Notes: generated from the letters alone by a model not told the origin. A stretch of DNA of 64,000 nucleotides from Flavobacteriales bacterium (GCA_016719225.1 JADKAN010000002.1:496001-560000); one strand, 5' to 3'. Shown: positions 9,674-18,023, counted from the first letter of the stretch. Program-made: numbers and translations.

Positions 9674-10225
9674 TCAGCCACGCGGCTTCCAAGGGATCTC
9701 CGGTACGTTGAGCCTGTTTCCTGTCCAGCGGGCCAACATAAAGAGCAGGTCGCTGAGGCGGTTCAAATAGCGGATAGTGATCTCCGGAACGGGTTCTTCA
9801 GAAGCCAAGCGAATGGCGATCCGCTCCGCCCTGCGGCACACGGTGCGGCAGATGTGGGCCTGCGAAATGGCCGGATGCCCACCGGGCAGGATGAAGTTGC
9901 GCATGGTAGGCAGGTCGGCATCGAAACCATCCATCGCTTTTTCCAATGCCTCCACATCAGCATCGTGGATCACCGGTACCTTGAATTTTTCCACGGTGGC
10001 CTCATCGCCTGCGGCCAGCGTGGAGCCGATGTCGAACAACCGTACTTGGATGTCCGAGAGCAACTGTGCATTGGAACCTTCCAACAGGTCGCGCAACATG
10101 CCGATGTTGCTGTTCAGTTCGTCAATGGTGCCGTAGGTCTCGATCCGTAGGCTGTCCTTCGGTACGCGCTTGCCGTTGAGCAGCGAGGTCTGGCCTTTGT
10201 CGCCCGTGCGGGTGTAGATCTTCAT
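9674..10225 (-). CDS. Cob(I)yrinic acid a,c-diamide adenosyltransferase (PduO type)
   Basis: 183 residues from the ATG at 10225, chosen because the family begins MKIYTRTGDKGQTSL. An upstream in-frame ATG at 10306 would add 27 unrelated residues. The ATP-binding N-terminal TRTGDKG and the conserved YGTIDELNS, GG(H)PAIS and CRRAERIA segments are all present. The enzyme transfers adenosine from ATP to cob(I)alamin to make adenosylcobalamin. It stands alone between the DUF2795 gene and the methyltransferase. Adenosylcobalamin is also the chromophore of CarH/LitR light sensors that control carotenoid genes, but no such regulator is seen here. Confidence 0.92.
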   Translation of the reverse strand: MKIYTRTGDKGQTSLLNGKRVPKDSLRIETYGTIDELNSNIGMLRDLLEGSNAQLLSDIQVRLFDIGSTLAAGDEATVEKFKVPVIHDADVEALEKAMDGFDADLPTMRNFILPGGHPAISQAHICRTVCRRAERIAIRLASEEPVPEITIRYLNRLSDLLFMLARWTGNRLNVPEIPWKPRG

Positions 10226-10340
10226 TTCCGCGAAGGTAAGTTTTAGTGAATGGAATTTCTGGTATAGGGTATATCGCACACGGTACGGGTTAATGCCGAC
10301 GCACACTTCCCGATCCCTGGATTCCCGGCTCTACACTTAC

Positions 10341-10371
10341 GGTTCTCTGTGCTCTCTGTGCCTCTGTGGTG
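10341..10371. repeat. Short tandem CACAGAG-type intergenic repeat
   Basis: On the minus strand the segment reads as three imperfect units of CACAGAG(A/G). Repeats of this kind occur in intergenic DNA of many unrelated bacteria and give rise to spurious predicted peptides. It lies just beyond the stop of the methyltransferase gene. Confidence 0.6.
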
Positions 10372-10386
10372 AAAAAGCGCCACATC

Positions 10387-11175
10387 TCAGTACCTCAGCA
10401 CGAAGTGCTCCCGCTGTTGCTCCTTCCGCAGAAAGACGATCCCGAAGTTGAATAGATCGATCGTCACGGTCACTTTGGGATGCGCCTTGATAGCGGACCA
10501 AGCATCGTCCATTCCTTGGCTCCAATGGATGTCGTCGAAGATGAACACGGTATCGTTATGTGCCTTAGCGAGGCATTGATCGAAGTAGGATAACGTAGGC
10601 TCCTTCGCATGGTGCCCATCGATGAAGGCGAAATCCAACCGGCCCAGGGTGGCGAGTACAACGTCCAGTTGGTCCTCGAAGCGCCCAACATGTGGATGGA
10701 TGTTCTGTGTCCCTGCCGTAGTGAAATTTTCCTGTGCGATGGAACCAATCGCAGTGCATCCTTCAATGGTGTGAACTTGAGCCGATGCGGCGGAACGGGC
10801 CAGATAGAGCGTGGTGATGCCGAGGCTCGTGCCCAATTCAAGTATCGTGTTCGGGGCGGAATAGTCTACAAGACGCGCCAGCATTTCTGCTTGCCGCTTG
10901 GGTTTGAGTGCGGTGCGCGCGATCGAGGACACGGATCGTTGAAAGCCACTGCCCTGACGCGATCCAGCGCCGAAGTCGGTAACGGTGATGATCCGGTTGT
11001 CCTTCAGCAATGCCAAACGCTGCGCTTCAATTTCCGCGAATGCATGGGGCGGTGTCCGTTTACGCAGCACGTTCTCCACCAATGCGAACACGAACGGCGA
11101 ATGCACATCATGCCGGTTGCCGCCATGTCGAAGGTGCTTCAGGTACGCGCGGACGGGATAAGGGATCAGAGGCAT
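10387..11175 (-). CDS. Class I SAM-dependent methyltransferase
   Basis: 262 residues from the ATG at 11175. A GTG at 11235 would add 20 poorly conserved residues, whereas Bacteroidota relatives begin near YLKHLRHG and HDVHSPFVF. The Rossmann SAM site is ILELGTSLGITTLYLA, followed by VHTIEGC and the acidic FAFIDGHH and FIFDDIHW segments, as in catechol O-methyltransferase-like enzymes. The substrate is unknown. It lies 108 bases downstream of the lycopene cyclase on the same strand and could be the last gene of the carotenoid transcript or a separate unit. Confidence 0.8.
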   Translation of the reverse strand: MPLIPYPVRAYLKHLRHGGNRHDVHSPFVFALVENVLRKRTPPHAFAEIEAQRLALLKDNRIITVTDFGAGSRQGSGFQRSVSSIARTALKPKRQAEMLARLVDYSAPNTILELGTSLGITTLYLARSAASAQVHTIEGCTAIGSIAQENFTTAGTQNIHPHVGRFEDQLDVVLATLGRLDFAFIDGHHAKEPTLSYFDQCLAKAHNDTVFIFDDIHWSQGMDDAWSAIKAHPKVTVTIDLFNFGIVFLRKEQQREHFVLRY

Positions 11176-11283
11176 ACGGCGCGAAGGGAAGAAGAAAAAG
11201 GAGAAAAAAATGTCGGAGGGCTTCTTCGTCGGCACAAGGAATACGGAGCTGATCTCGACCAGCCCTGCCGCAGCATAGGCTGA

Positions 11284-11979
11284 TCACTGGGCTGCCATCG
11301 CCCTGCGTTTCAGTAGCCCTTCATAGATCGTAATGGGTACCAAAACCATAAGCAGGCCATAAAAGATATCTTCCACCGGGATGGTGCCGATACGCACCCC
11401 GAGGTTCTCCGCATCGTTATACCAAACCACGGCTTCTTCGAGCATGCTGCCCGTAAGGATCCCGTTCACGATCATGAAGGGTAGCAACAAAATGAGATAG
11501 GCGAAGTACGCCCGGCCGAGCCAAATGGGCTTCAGCCAAAGCTGCAGCAGCAAGAGCCAAAGCGCCAGCGCACCGAAAGCACTGGTGGTGTATGCTTTAC
11601 CGGGGAAAAAGACGATGACGAGCAGCAGGGCCGAAACGAGGAACCACGTGATGCGGCCGGACCATGGCCCGAAATAGTCCTTCACGCCGAGTGCCCGGAA
11701 ACAGTGGTAGGTGAACAAGCAGGCGTAGGGGATGCAGATGAAGAAAAGGGACTCTTCCAATGGCAGACCGAAAAAGGTGATCCCCGAGAGATGGTCTTCA
11801 TTGAAGCCCCAGATCCCGAGATGCGTGAACCAAGAATCCCACGGGATGAAGATGAGCATCATGCCGAGCAGGGCGGGCCATAGTGCAAACCATGTGCGGT
11901 CGAAGCGCAGGCGCGGATGGAAGCTGAACAGGAAAGGGACGATGAACGCACCGAGGTCGATCCAGAGATAGGTGGACAT
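11284..11979 (-). CDS. Lycopene cyclase, fused CrtYc/CrtYd type
   Basis: 231 residues, strongly hydrophobic with about six to seven membrane segments. Two related halves are visible, one marked by LPLEESLFF and the other by IPVEDIFYGLL, which is the fused form of the heterodimeric CrtYc-CrtYd cyclase. It closes the ends of lycopene to beta-ionone rings, giving beta-carotene for the hydroxylase encoded just upstream. It is the last clear gene of the carotenoid operon, 65 bases after crtZ. Confidence 0.92.
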   Translation of the reverse strand: MSTYLWIDLGAFIVPFLFSFHPRLRFDRTWFALWPALLGMMLIFIPWDSWFTHLGIWGFNEDHLSGITFFGLPLEESLFFICIPYACLFTYHCFRALGVKDYFGPWSGRITWFLVSALLLVIVFFPGKAYTTSAFGALALWLLLLQLWLKPIWLGRAYFAYLILLLPFMIVNGILTGSMLEEAVVWYNDAENLGVRIGTIPVEDIFYGLLMVLVPITIYEGLLKRRAMAAQ

Positions 11980-12044
11980 GCTTGTTTTTCCTCAACGTAG
12001 CGAAGGACAGAATGGGTGAATGCTGCCCGGGAGCTTGCCAAGAT

Positions 12045-12560
12045 CTACTTGGCCGGCATTGCTTCACGAACATCACCAGTGCGGTTCTTCGCATTCAGCG
12101 ATCGAACCGCCTCCCGATAATATTTCATTGGCACTATCAACATGCCGAAGCACTCACCTTCCTCCTTGCCGAGGTGTTTGTGATGGATCTTGTGCGCGCG
12201 GCGCAATGCGACAAAATAGGTATTGTTGGAATTGCGCAGCCATTTGATCCGCTGGTGGATGAATACCTCATGGACAAAGAAATAGGCAATGCCATAGATC
12301 AATATTCCCAAGCCTATCCATAGCCAAGGAGCTGACAAGCCCTGAATGGAGCCGACAAGGAAGAGGAGCATGGAAGGCACAGCGAACAACAGGAAGAATG
12401 AATCGTTCCGTTCCAGCACGTGTTGGTGATCCCGCTGGTGGTGGTCTTTGTGCAACTTCCATAGGAAGCCGTGCATCACGAACTTATGGGTGGCCCATGC
12501 CACGAACTCCATGCCCATGAAAGTAGCTGCCACTATGCCGATGATCGCCCAAACGCTCAT
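12045..12560 (-). CDS. crtZ: Beta-carotene hydroxylase CrtZ
   Basis: 171 residues of the fatty-acid-hydroxylase type di-iron family. The histidine clusters are HKFVMH, HKDHHQRDH, HEVFIHQR and HKIHHKH, in the family's order and between membrane helices. It adds 3-hydroxyl groups to the ionone rings of beta-carotene, giving cryptoxanthin and zeaxanthin. The ATG at 12560 lies two bases after the stop of the SRPBCC gene, so the two are tightly coupled. Zeaxanthin-type pigment is the expected end product from the visible gene set. Confidence 0.93.
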   Translation of the reverse strand: MSVWAIIGIVAATFMGMEFVAWATHKFVMHGFLWKLHKDHHQRDHQHVLERNDSFFLLFAVPSMLLFLVGSIQGLSAPWLWIGLGILIYGIAYFFVHEVFIHQRIKWLRNSNNTYFVALRRAHKIHHKHLGKEEGECFGMLIVPMKYYREAVRSLNAKNRTGDVREAMPAK

Positions 12561-12562
12561 TT

Positions 12563-13021
12563 CTATGAGGGGAAAAGCTCTTGTAAAACCCGCTCGCGAT
12601 GCTTAAAAATACCGTCCAGTTGGTTCTTTACAAAGATACGATGGGCCAATTCACCCAGAACGCCCAAAGGCAATTCGTATTCCACGAGATCCCGCATCAC
12701 CGTGCCTCCTTCACTTTCTTCGAAGGTGTGCGTATGATGCCAGTAGGCATAAGGTCCTTTTTCCTGCGTGTCCACAAAGCGGTGCGGCGCTTCAGCAACA
12801 GTGATCAACGTGACCCAGGTAAGAGGGATCCCAAGGACAGGGCGCACCGTGTAGGTAATGCGCTGGCCTGCATGCGTAGGCGGCTTGGGACGGGGTTCCC
12901 GGATCACAAAACCCATTTCGGGCGGTGTGATGCGGGAAAGGTTGTTGGGGTCACTGAAAAAATCCCAAGCTTGCTGAAGCGGGATCGGCAGGACTTGGTG
13001 TCGCTCCAGCACGTGCCTCAT
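12563..13021 (-). CDS. SRPBCC (START-like) family protein of the carotenoid operon
   Basis: 152 residues from the ATG at 13021, beginning MRHVLERHQVLPIPLQQAWD. This is the typical first strand and helix of the START/Bet v1 fold, with FFSDPNNLSRITPPEMGF next. Such proteins bind hydrophobic ligands in a deep pocket, and similar ones occur beside photolyase and carotenoid genes in Bacteroidota. A ligand-binding or carotenoid/lipid transport role is inference. The start overlaps the 53-residue gene's stop as ATGA. An upstream in-frame ATG at 13057 lies inside that gene and was not chosen. Confidence 0.82.
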   Translation of the reverse strand: MRHVLERHQVLPIPLQQAWDFFSDPNNLSRITPPEMGFVIREPRPKPPTHAGQRITYTVRPVLGIPLTWVTLITVAEAPHRFVDTQEKGPYAYWHHTHTFEESEGGTVMRDLVEYELPLGVLGELAHRIFVKNQLDGIFKHRERVLQELFPS

Positions 13022-13179
13022 CCTATCACTACTGCGTTCGGGTACCTCTCCTTCCAAAAATCAAGAGCCTTTTTGCTGGCGAGCGTGATCACCGTTCGGG
13101 CGTCAAGACGGACTTTGAAAGTCTTCAGACCGTCGCGGACGGGTTGGGTGAGAATGAGTTGGCGTTTTTTGCGTGGCAT
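13018..13179 (-). CDS. Small basic protein of unknown function (53 residues)
   Basis: A short gene between the photolyase (19 bases upstream) and the SRPBCC gene (ATGA overlap). The protein is MPRKKRQLILTQPVRDGLKT, then a basic VRLDARTVITLASKKALDF, and an end in YPNAVVIG. The coupling at both ends and even amino-acid composition support real coding. I do not recognise the family. A basic start and a TVITLASKKALDFW helix could suit nucleic-acid or partner binding, but that is a guess. An upstream in-frame ATG at 13245 would overlap the photolyase end. Confidence 0.65.
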   Translation of the reverse strand: MPRKKRQLILTQPVRDGLKTFKVRLDARTVITLASKKALDFWKERYPNAVVIG

Positions 13180-13198
13180 CGTTGTGTTGTTGTTTTTT

Positions 13199-14530
13199 TT
13201 AATGGAGAGCGACTTTCTCGGCAAGTCCCGCTGCATAAGCTGCAAGAGCCCTGTCGCGAGCTATCTTATGAACGACAATGGGCGCGGCATAGTTTGCGTT
13301 CCCGTATTCCGGTACCCATCGTTTAACATACGTTAACCGGGAGTCAAAGCGCTCTTGTTGCAGGGTGGGATTAAACACCCTGAAATAGGGAGCGGCATCA
13401 CATCCGGTACCTGCTGCCCACTGCCAATTGCCGTTGTTGCTGCTCAATTCAAAGTCCAAGAGAAGTTCAGCGAACCAGGCCTCTCCCCAGCGCCAATCGA
13501 TCAGTAAATGCTTCGTGAGGAAACTCGCGGTTACCATCCGCACACGATTGTGCATCAGGCCGGTTGCGGCCAGTTCGCGCATCCCCGCATCCACCAGCGG
13601 ATAACCCGTGCGGCCTTCGCACCAAGCCGCGAATTCGGATTCGTTGTTACGCCAAGCAATATGCTCGTAAGCCGGTTTGAAGGCGTGGTCCACAACACTC
13701 GGGAAATGGTAGAGCACCTGCATGAAGAACTCGCGCCAGATCAGTTCATTGAGCCAGGTCTCGCTGGACAGAAATGCTTGCCGCACCAAGGCCCTTGGAC
13801 TTACGGCACCGAACCGCAAGTGCGTACTCATCCGTGAAGTACCCAATACCCCGGGCAGGTTCCGGGTTTCGGCGTAGTGGGCAAGCATATCAAGATCCAA
13901 ATGCGCAGGAGGCAAGGCCAGATCAGTGGCCGAAAATCCGATCCGGTCCAAAGTTGGCATCGGCAGGGGCGCGTGTTGCCAAAGCCGGTCCAGTCGTTCT
14001 TCACTGGGAAAAGCTGCGGCCATTTCCGGCGTGAAGAGTGCCTTCCATTTCCGGGCATAGGGTGTGAATACGGTGTATGGGCCACCGTCGTCCTTCATCA
14101 CTTCGCTGCGTTCGAAAATGCTGATGTCCTTGTATGTCCGGAATGGGATACCTCTTTCTCCCAAGAATGCTGCGACGGTTGCATCGCGTTCCAGCGCGTA
14201 TGGCTCGTGGTCGTGGTTAGCGGTAACGGCGAGTATCGCGAAGCGTTCGGTAAGTTCCTTCCAAACTTCCATGGGCTCCCCGTGCATCACCAGCAACGTG
14301 CCACCCAACCCCTCCAGCTTGGTCTTCAATGCAGCTAGTGTCCGGTGGATGTGATCCACCCGGCGGTCGTTCTTCCGTTCCAAGCGGTCGAGGATCGTTG
14401 TATCGAAAATGAACAAAGGCAACACTTCACCATGCTCTTCCAGGCCACGTAACAAACCGTGGTTGTCCTCCAAACGGAGATCCCGGCGCAGCCAATGGAT
14501 CGCTATTTGTGGGCGCTCTGGGTTACTCAT
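13199..14530 (-). CDS. phr: Deoxyribodipyrimidine photolyase / cryptochrome family
   Basis: 443 residues from the ATG at 14530, which forms an ATGA overlap with the idi stop. The N-terminal antenna domain begins IAIHWLRRDLRLEDNHGL, and the FAD domain carries RTGYPLVDAGMRELAATG, MHNRVRMV and NGNWQWAAGTGCDAAPYFR. These fit class I CPD photolyase, which repairs UV-made pyrimidine dimers with blue light; a cryptochrome role cannot be excluded from sequence alone. Its place inside the carotenoid operon points to a joint photoprotection programme. Confidence 0.92.
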   Translation of the reverse strand: MSNPERPQIAIHWLRRDLRLEDNHGLLRGLEEHGEVLPLFIFDTTILDRLERKNDRRVDHIHRTLAALKTKLEGLGGTLLVMHGEPMEVWKELTERFAILAVTANHDHEPYALERDATVAAFLGERGIPFRTYKDISIFERSEVMKDDGGPYTVFTPYARKWKALFTPEMAAAFPSEERLDRLWQHAPLPMPTLDRIGFSATDLALPPAHLDLDMLAHYAETRNLPGVLGTSRMSTHLRFGAVSPRALVRQAFLSSETWLNELIWREFFMQVLYHFPSVVDHAFKPAYEHIAWRNNESEFAAWCEGRTGYPLVDAGMRELAATGLMHNRVRMVTASFLTKHLLIDWRWGEAWFAELLLDFELSSNNGNWQWAAGTGCDAAPYFRVFNPTLQQERFDSRLTYVKRWVPEYGNANYAAPIVVHKIARDRALAAYAAGLAEKVALH

Positions 14531-15066
14531 GGTAGAACGTTTTTTGCCCAATGCGCAAGAACCTGTGGCCAGCAGACCAGTAACCAAGCGGTGAACCGTT
14601 CCGGTGCATTCGCTACCTCACTTTGCATTTCGTCGATACTGATCCAGCGTGTATTCATCACTTCGGCGGGAGCGGGCTTCAATCCGCCATCCCAACGACC
14701 GAAGAACACGTGGTCGAATTCGTGCTCCACGAGTTCGTTGGCCAGTTCGGCGCGATAAGTGAACTGGAACCCGGGCTCGAATGATGGCGAGATCCCAAGT
14801 TCCTCCTGGACCCGCCTCTGGGCTGCTGCGCCAACAAGTTCACCGGGGAGCGGGTGGCTGCAGCAGGCGTTGGTCCATAGCCCCGGGCTGTGATATTTGT
14901 CCATTGCTCTTTGCTGAAGGAGCATGTGGCCTTCGGCATTGAACAGGAAAATACTGAACGCGCGATGGAGCGTGCCCGATCTATGGGCCTCCATCTTTTC
15001 CATGGTGCCTATCTGCTGATCGTGCTCATCAACGAGCACAACGTGGGAGGTGTCAACGTGCTGCAC
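14527..15066 (-). CDS. idi: Isopentenyl-diphosphate delta-isomerase, type I
   Basis: 179 residues of the Nudix fold. VVLVDEHDQQIGTMEKMEAH opens the family signature; TNACCSHPLPGE contains the catalytic cysteine, and the conserved RRVQEELG Nudix segment follows. It interconverts isopentenyl and dimethylallyl diphosphate, balancing precursors for CrtB. The best start is GTG at 15066, six bases after the crtB stop, giving MQHVDTSHVVLV. It is one of two isoprenoid-supply genes in the window, the other being ispF. Confidence 0.93.
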   Translation of the reverse strand: MQHVDTSHVVLVDEHDQQIGTMEKMEAHRSGTLHRAFSIFLFNAEGHMLLQQRAMDKYHSPGLWTNACCSHPLPGELVGAAAQRRVQEELGISPSFEPGFQFTYRAELANELVEHEFDHVFFGRWDGGLKPAPAEVMNTRWISIDEMQSEVANAPERFTAWLLVCWPQVLAHWAKNVLP

Positions 15067-15072
15067 GGCTGA

Positions 15073-15915
15073 TCAGAGGCTATTGAAGCGGTACCTTAAA
15101 AAGCTGGTGGTAAGCAGCCGCATCTTCGCCCGCCTGCCGATCCGGATGCGCTCCTGCATGATGCGGCCAGCGGACAAACCCTTGATCTTGCGGAAAAGGG
15201 CGAGGTAATAGGCATAGGCCACGTAGACGCCGAAACGCGAGCCATTGGGCAATTCTTTAATGCCTGCCAAAGCGGCCTGGAAGTCGGCGTTCATGTCGTC
15301 CTCGGCCTTGCGTTTGGCGGCTTCGTCCAAATTGCTCACGTCAATGTCTGGGAAATAGGTGCGGCCCAACGCGGCGTGGTCGTCCTGGATGTCACGGAGG
15401 AAGTTCACTTTCTGGAACGCCGCACCTAACCTCTTTGCCGCGGGCTTCAATGCGTTGTACCGCGCATCGTCCCCCTCGCAAAAAACGCGCAGGCACATCA
15501 GCCCCACCACTTCGGCAGAACCGAAGATGTAATCGTTGAAGCTGGTGGTGTCATGGACCTCCTGGTCAAGATCCATGGCCATGCTGTCCAAGAACGGATC
15601 AATCAGTTCAAGGCCGATCCCGCTCGTATGGGCAACGCGTTGGAAACTGTGTAGCACCGGATTCAGGCTGATGCCTTCCTCCAAGGCGCGGTAGGTTTCA
15701 GCACGGAAGCGCTGCAAAAGGTCGCGTTTGTCATGCGAATGGAAAGTATCCACGATCTCGTCCGCAAAGCGCACGTAGGCATAAATGGACTTGATCGGAC
15801 CCCTGAACCGAGGATGCAACCCACTTATGCCGATGGAGAAGGAGGTGCTGTAGCGGCTCACCACCCGGCTGCTGAGCTCGTTGCACACGCTGTCGTAAAG
15901 TTCTACGGTGTTCAT
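15073..15915 (-). CDS. crtB: Phytoene synthase (phytoene/squalene synthase family)
   Basis: 280 residues from the ATG at 15915, which overlaps the crtI stop as ATGA; this junction settles the start against a much longer upstream reading. The first aspartate-rich motif is RFADEIVDTF and the second is FLRDIQDDHAALGRTYFP, both typical of trans-isoprenyl head-to-head synthases. It condenses two geranylgeranyl diphosphates to phytoene, the substrate of CrtI encoded just upstream. Confidence 0.94.
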   Translation of the reverse strand: MNTVELYDSVCNELSSRVVSRYSTSFSIGISGLHPRFRGPIKSIYAYVRFADEIVDTFHSHDKRDLLQRFRAETYRALEEGISLNPVLHSFQRVAHTSGIGLELIDPFLDSMAMDLDQEVHDTTSFNDYIFGSAEVVGLMCLRVFCEGDDARYNALKPAAKRLGAAFQKVNFLRDIQDDHAALGRTYFPDIDVSNLDEAAKRKAEDDMNADFQAALAGIKELPNGSRFGVYVAYAYYLALFRKIKGLSAGRIMQERIRIGRRAKMRLLTTSFLRYRFNSL

Positions 15916-17396
15916 TTGCTGTGCAGTTCTTTCAAGATGAGGTCGGCGGCGATCTGTCCGCTGATCAATGCTGGCGGAAGCCCCGGACCGGGGACGCTCA
16001 ATTGGCCTGCCAGATATAGGGCATCCACCTTTGCACTTTTCACTTTCGGACGCAACGGACCGGTCTGGGCGATGGTGCTGGCCAAGCCGTACGCATTGCC
16101 GCGGAATGCGTTGTAGTCCTCCTTCAGATCGTTCACGCAATAGGAACGCTTCACCAATAGATGCTCGCGTATGTCCACGCCCAGATGCTCTACGAGGCGG
16201 TCCGCCACGATGTTGAAGTACTCCTCCCGCAGATCCGTCGTGTCCACTGAACCGCTTGCGATGGGTATCAACACCACAAGGTTCTCACATCCGCTTGGCG
16301 CGGTGGATCGATCCGTTACAGTGGTGCAGCTCAAGTAGAAAAGCGGCTTTCGGGGCCAGCGCTTGTAGCGATAAATGTCTTCGCCATGTTCGTCCAGAGA
16401 AGCATCGAAGAACAGCATGTGGTGTTCTGCATTCGGCAGCCTTCGGTCCAGACCGATATAGAAAAGCAACGTGCTTGGTGCCATGGTGCGCTTCTCCCAC
16501 GAGCTGGCGGAATACGAACGCTCCGGAGGCTGCAGCAGGTCTTGTTCCACATGGTGGTAATCAGCAGTGGCCAGCACGATATCCGCCATCAAGGTCCCAT
16601 CTGCGGTCTCCACGCCGGTGGCCTTTCCATTTTCCACAATGATGCGCTTAACGGCCATACCGGTCTTGACGACGGCCCCCTCTTGTTCAGCGACCGTGCG
16701 CATGGCATCCATCACCTGTCCCATACCGCCCATGGGATACCAAGTGCCCAGATCGATGTCGGCGTGGTTCATCAAGCTGTACAGTGCCGGTGTGGTCTGT
16801 GGTGTGGCACCAAGGAACAATACCGGGAATTCCATTACCTGCCTGATGCGCTCGCTGGTGAAATGCTTTCGCACATGTTTTCGCAGCGAGGAGAGCACCG
16901 TGGTCTTCATCAGGCCGGATAACAACTCAGGCCTGAGATACTCAGTCCAACTTAACGAAGGAGTATAAACGATGTCCTGCATGCCCATGGCATACTTCAC
17001 GCGGGCCTCATCCAGAAAGTGATGTAGCGCCTGACCAGCGCCCGGCTCTTCTTTTTCAAAAAGCTCAGCCACTGCCTCACGTCCCGCCGGTAAAGGCCAA
17101 CTATCGTTCTTCCCGAAGACAACCCTGTAGGACGGATCCAGCCGCTTCAGCTCGTAATGATCCGAAGCTTTGGTCGCGAACCGCGCAAAGAAGCGGTCGA
17201 AAACGTCGGGCATCCAATAAAAGCTGGGCCCCATGTCGAACGTGAAGCCGTCCTTTTTCCAAGTGCTTGCTCTTCCTCCTACGGATTCGTTTTTCTCCAA
17301 TACAGTCACTTTTAGCCCCTTCTGCGCCAAAATAGCGGAAGCGGCCAACCCGGATATACCGGCACCGATCACTATGCAAGAACGGTCTGTGAACAC
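15912..17396 (-). CDS. crtI: Phytoene desaturase CrtI
   Basis: About 494 residues from a GTG at 17396. The dinucleotide-binding IVIGAGISGLAASA begins about ten residues in, and the C-terminal FAD signature is LYLAGQLSVPGPGLPPALIS. It inserts double bases into phytoene to give lycopene. A longer reading from TTG at 17441 is open, but that codon lies upstream of the likely -7 element at 17418-17425, so the GTG is preferred. It is the first structural gene of the carotenoid operon, downstream of the ECF sigma gene. Confidence 0.92.
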   Translation of the reverse strand: MFTDRSCIVIGAGISGLAASAILAQKGLKVTVLEKNESVGGRASTWKKDGFTFDMGPSFYWMPDVFDRFFARFATKASDHYELKRLDPSYRVVFGKNDSWPLPAGREAVAELFEKEEPGAGQALHHFLDEARVKYAMGMQDIVYTPSLSWTEYLRPELLSGLMKTTVLSSLRKHVRKHFTSERIRQVMEFPVLFLGATPQTTPALYSLMNHADIDLGTWYPMGGMGQVMDAMRTVAEQEGAVVKTGMAVKRIIVENGKATGVETADGTLMADIVLATADYHHVEQDLLQPPERSYSASSWEKRTMAPSTLLFYIGLDRRLPNAEHHMLFFDASLDEHGEDIYRYKRWPRKPLFYLSCTTVTDRSTAPSGCENLVVLIPIASGSVDTTDLREEYFNIVADRLVEHLGVDIREHLLVKRSYCVNDLKEDYNAFRGNAYGLASTIAQTGPLRPKVKSAKVDALYLAGQLSVPGPGLPPALISGQIAADLILKELHSK

Positions 17397-17409
17397 GGCG
17401 AGATCATGT

Positions 17410-17441
17410 TTGTTCAACAAATGTACGAAAAAGTTGAACAA
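17410..17441. promoter_or_regulatory. Perfect inverted repeat over the crtI promoter (candidate operator)
   Basis: Two perfect nine-base arms, TTGTTCAAC and GTTGAACAA, separated by 14 bases, lie in the gap between the sigma gene and crtI. The -7 element TACATTTG falls between and into the arms, so a bound dimer would cover the promoter. The binding protein is unknown; MerR-type CarH/LitR repressors and ECF partners control carotenoid genes in other bacteria. Confidence 0.6.
17418..17425 (-). promoter_or_regulatory. -7 promoter element (TACATTTG) of the crtI operon
   Basis: An exact TAnnTTTG match on the minus strand, 21 bases before the GTG at 17396. No TTG lies at the normal -33 distance; the nearest is only 13 bases away. 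That suits a promoter needing an activator or an alternative sigma factor. Confidence 0.55.
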
Positions 17442-17510
17442 CCTGGATCTATGCTCACATTTTCGCTTCCGGAAGGTAGATCAAAAATGTTGCGATCGAC
17501 TGCCCCGCGA

Positions 17511-18023
17511 TCAGTTCGGGACTGCCGGCGTATCGCTCAGCATGCCCATCAAACGGTGACGGGCTTGGTGGATACGGCTCTTCACCGTTCCCACCGGAAT
17601 AGCAAGCTGATCCGCGATCTCGTGATACTTGTATCCTTCGTGGTGCATTTGGAAGGGCGTACGGAACGTATTGTCCAATTTCCCGAGAGCACCTTGCAGC
17701 TCGCTCATCCTCACACTTGATTCGGCCGTTGCAGGTGTTTCCACTAAGCTGCTACGCTCCCGAACGCGCTCCACATGGTCCATCACCCGGTCCGTCCGCT
17801 TGTTGCGACGGTGAGCATTGATGAAGGTGTTCTTCATGATGGTATACACCCACGCCTTGAAATTGGAATTGTCACGGAATTTGTCGCTGTAGGTCAACGC
17901 ACGCAACATGCTTTCCTGTAAGAGGTCGTCCGCGGTCTCACGGTCGTGGGTGAGGCTCAATGCGAAATAATAGAGCTGGCTGCGAAGACCTACCAATTGC
18001 TGTTGGAAATCATAGGTTGACAT
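17511..18023 (-). CDS. ECF-type RNA polymerase sigma factor of the carotenoid cluster
   Basis: 170 residues. Region 2 is visible as DRETADDLLQESMLRALTYS and FKAWVYTIMKNTFINAHRR, and region 4 as FQMHHEGYKYHEIADQLAIP with GTVKSRIHQARHRL. Close relatives sit at the head of flavobacterial carotenoid clusters, often beside a MerR-type light regulator. No anti-sigma or MerR gene is visible here. Light or stress control of the pigment genes is inference, comparable to CarQ of Myxococcus and LitS of Streptomyces. It lies 114 bases upstream of the crtI start. Confidence 0.9.
   Translation of the reverse strand: MSTYDFQQQLVGLRSQLYYFALSLTHDRETADDLLQESMLRALTYSDKFRDNSNFKAWVYTIMKNTFINAHRRNKRTDRVMDHVERVRERSSLVETPATAESSVRMSELQGALGKLDNTFRTPFQMHHEGYKYHEIADQLAIPVGTVKSRIHQARHRLMGMLSDTPAVPN

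Noticed and set aside
10226..10386. Cobalamin riboswitch near the adenosyltransferase
   Set aside because: No B12-box-like conserved core or long structured leader was seen in the 161-base gap.
10337..10525. 62-codon frame ending SPQRHREHREP
   Set aside because: It runs through the CACAGAG repeat and the methyltransferase gene; peptides of this type are a common false call from that repeat.
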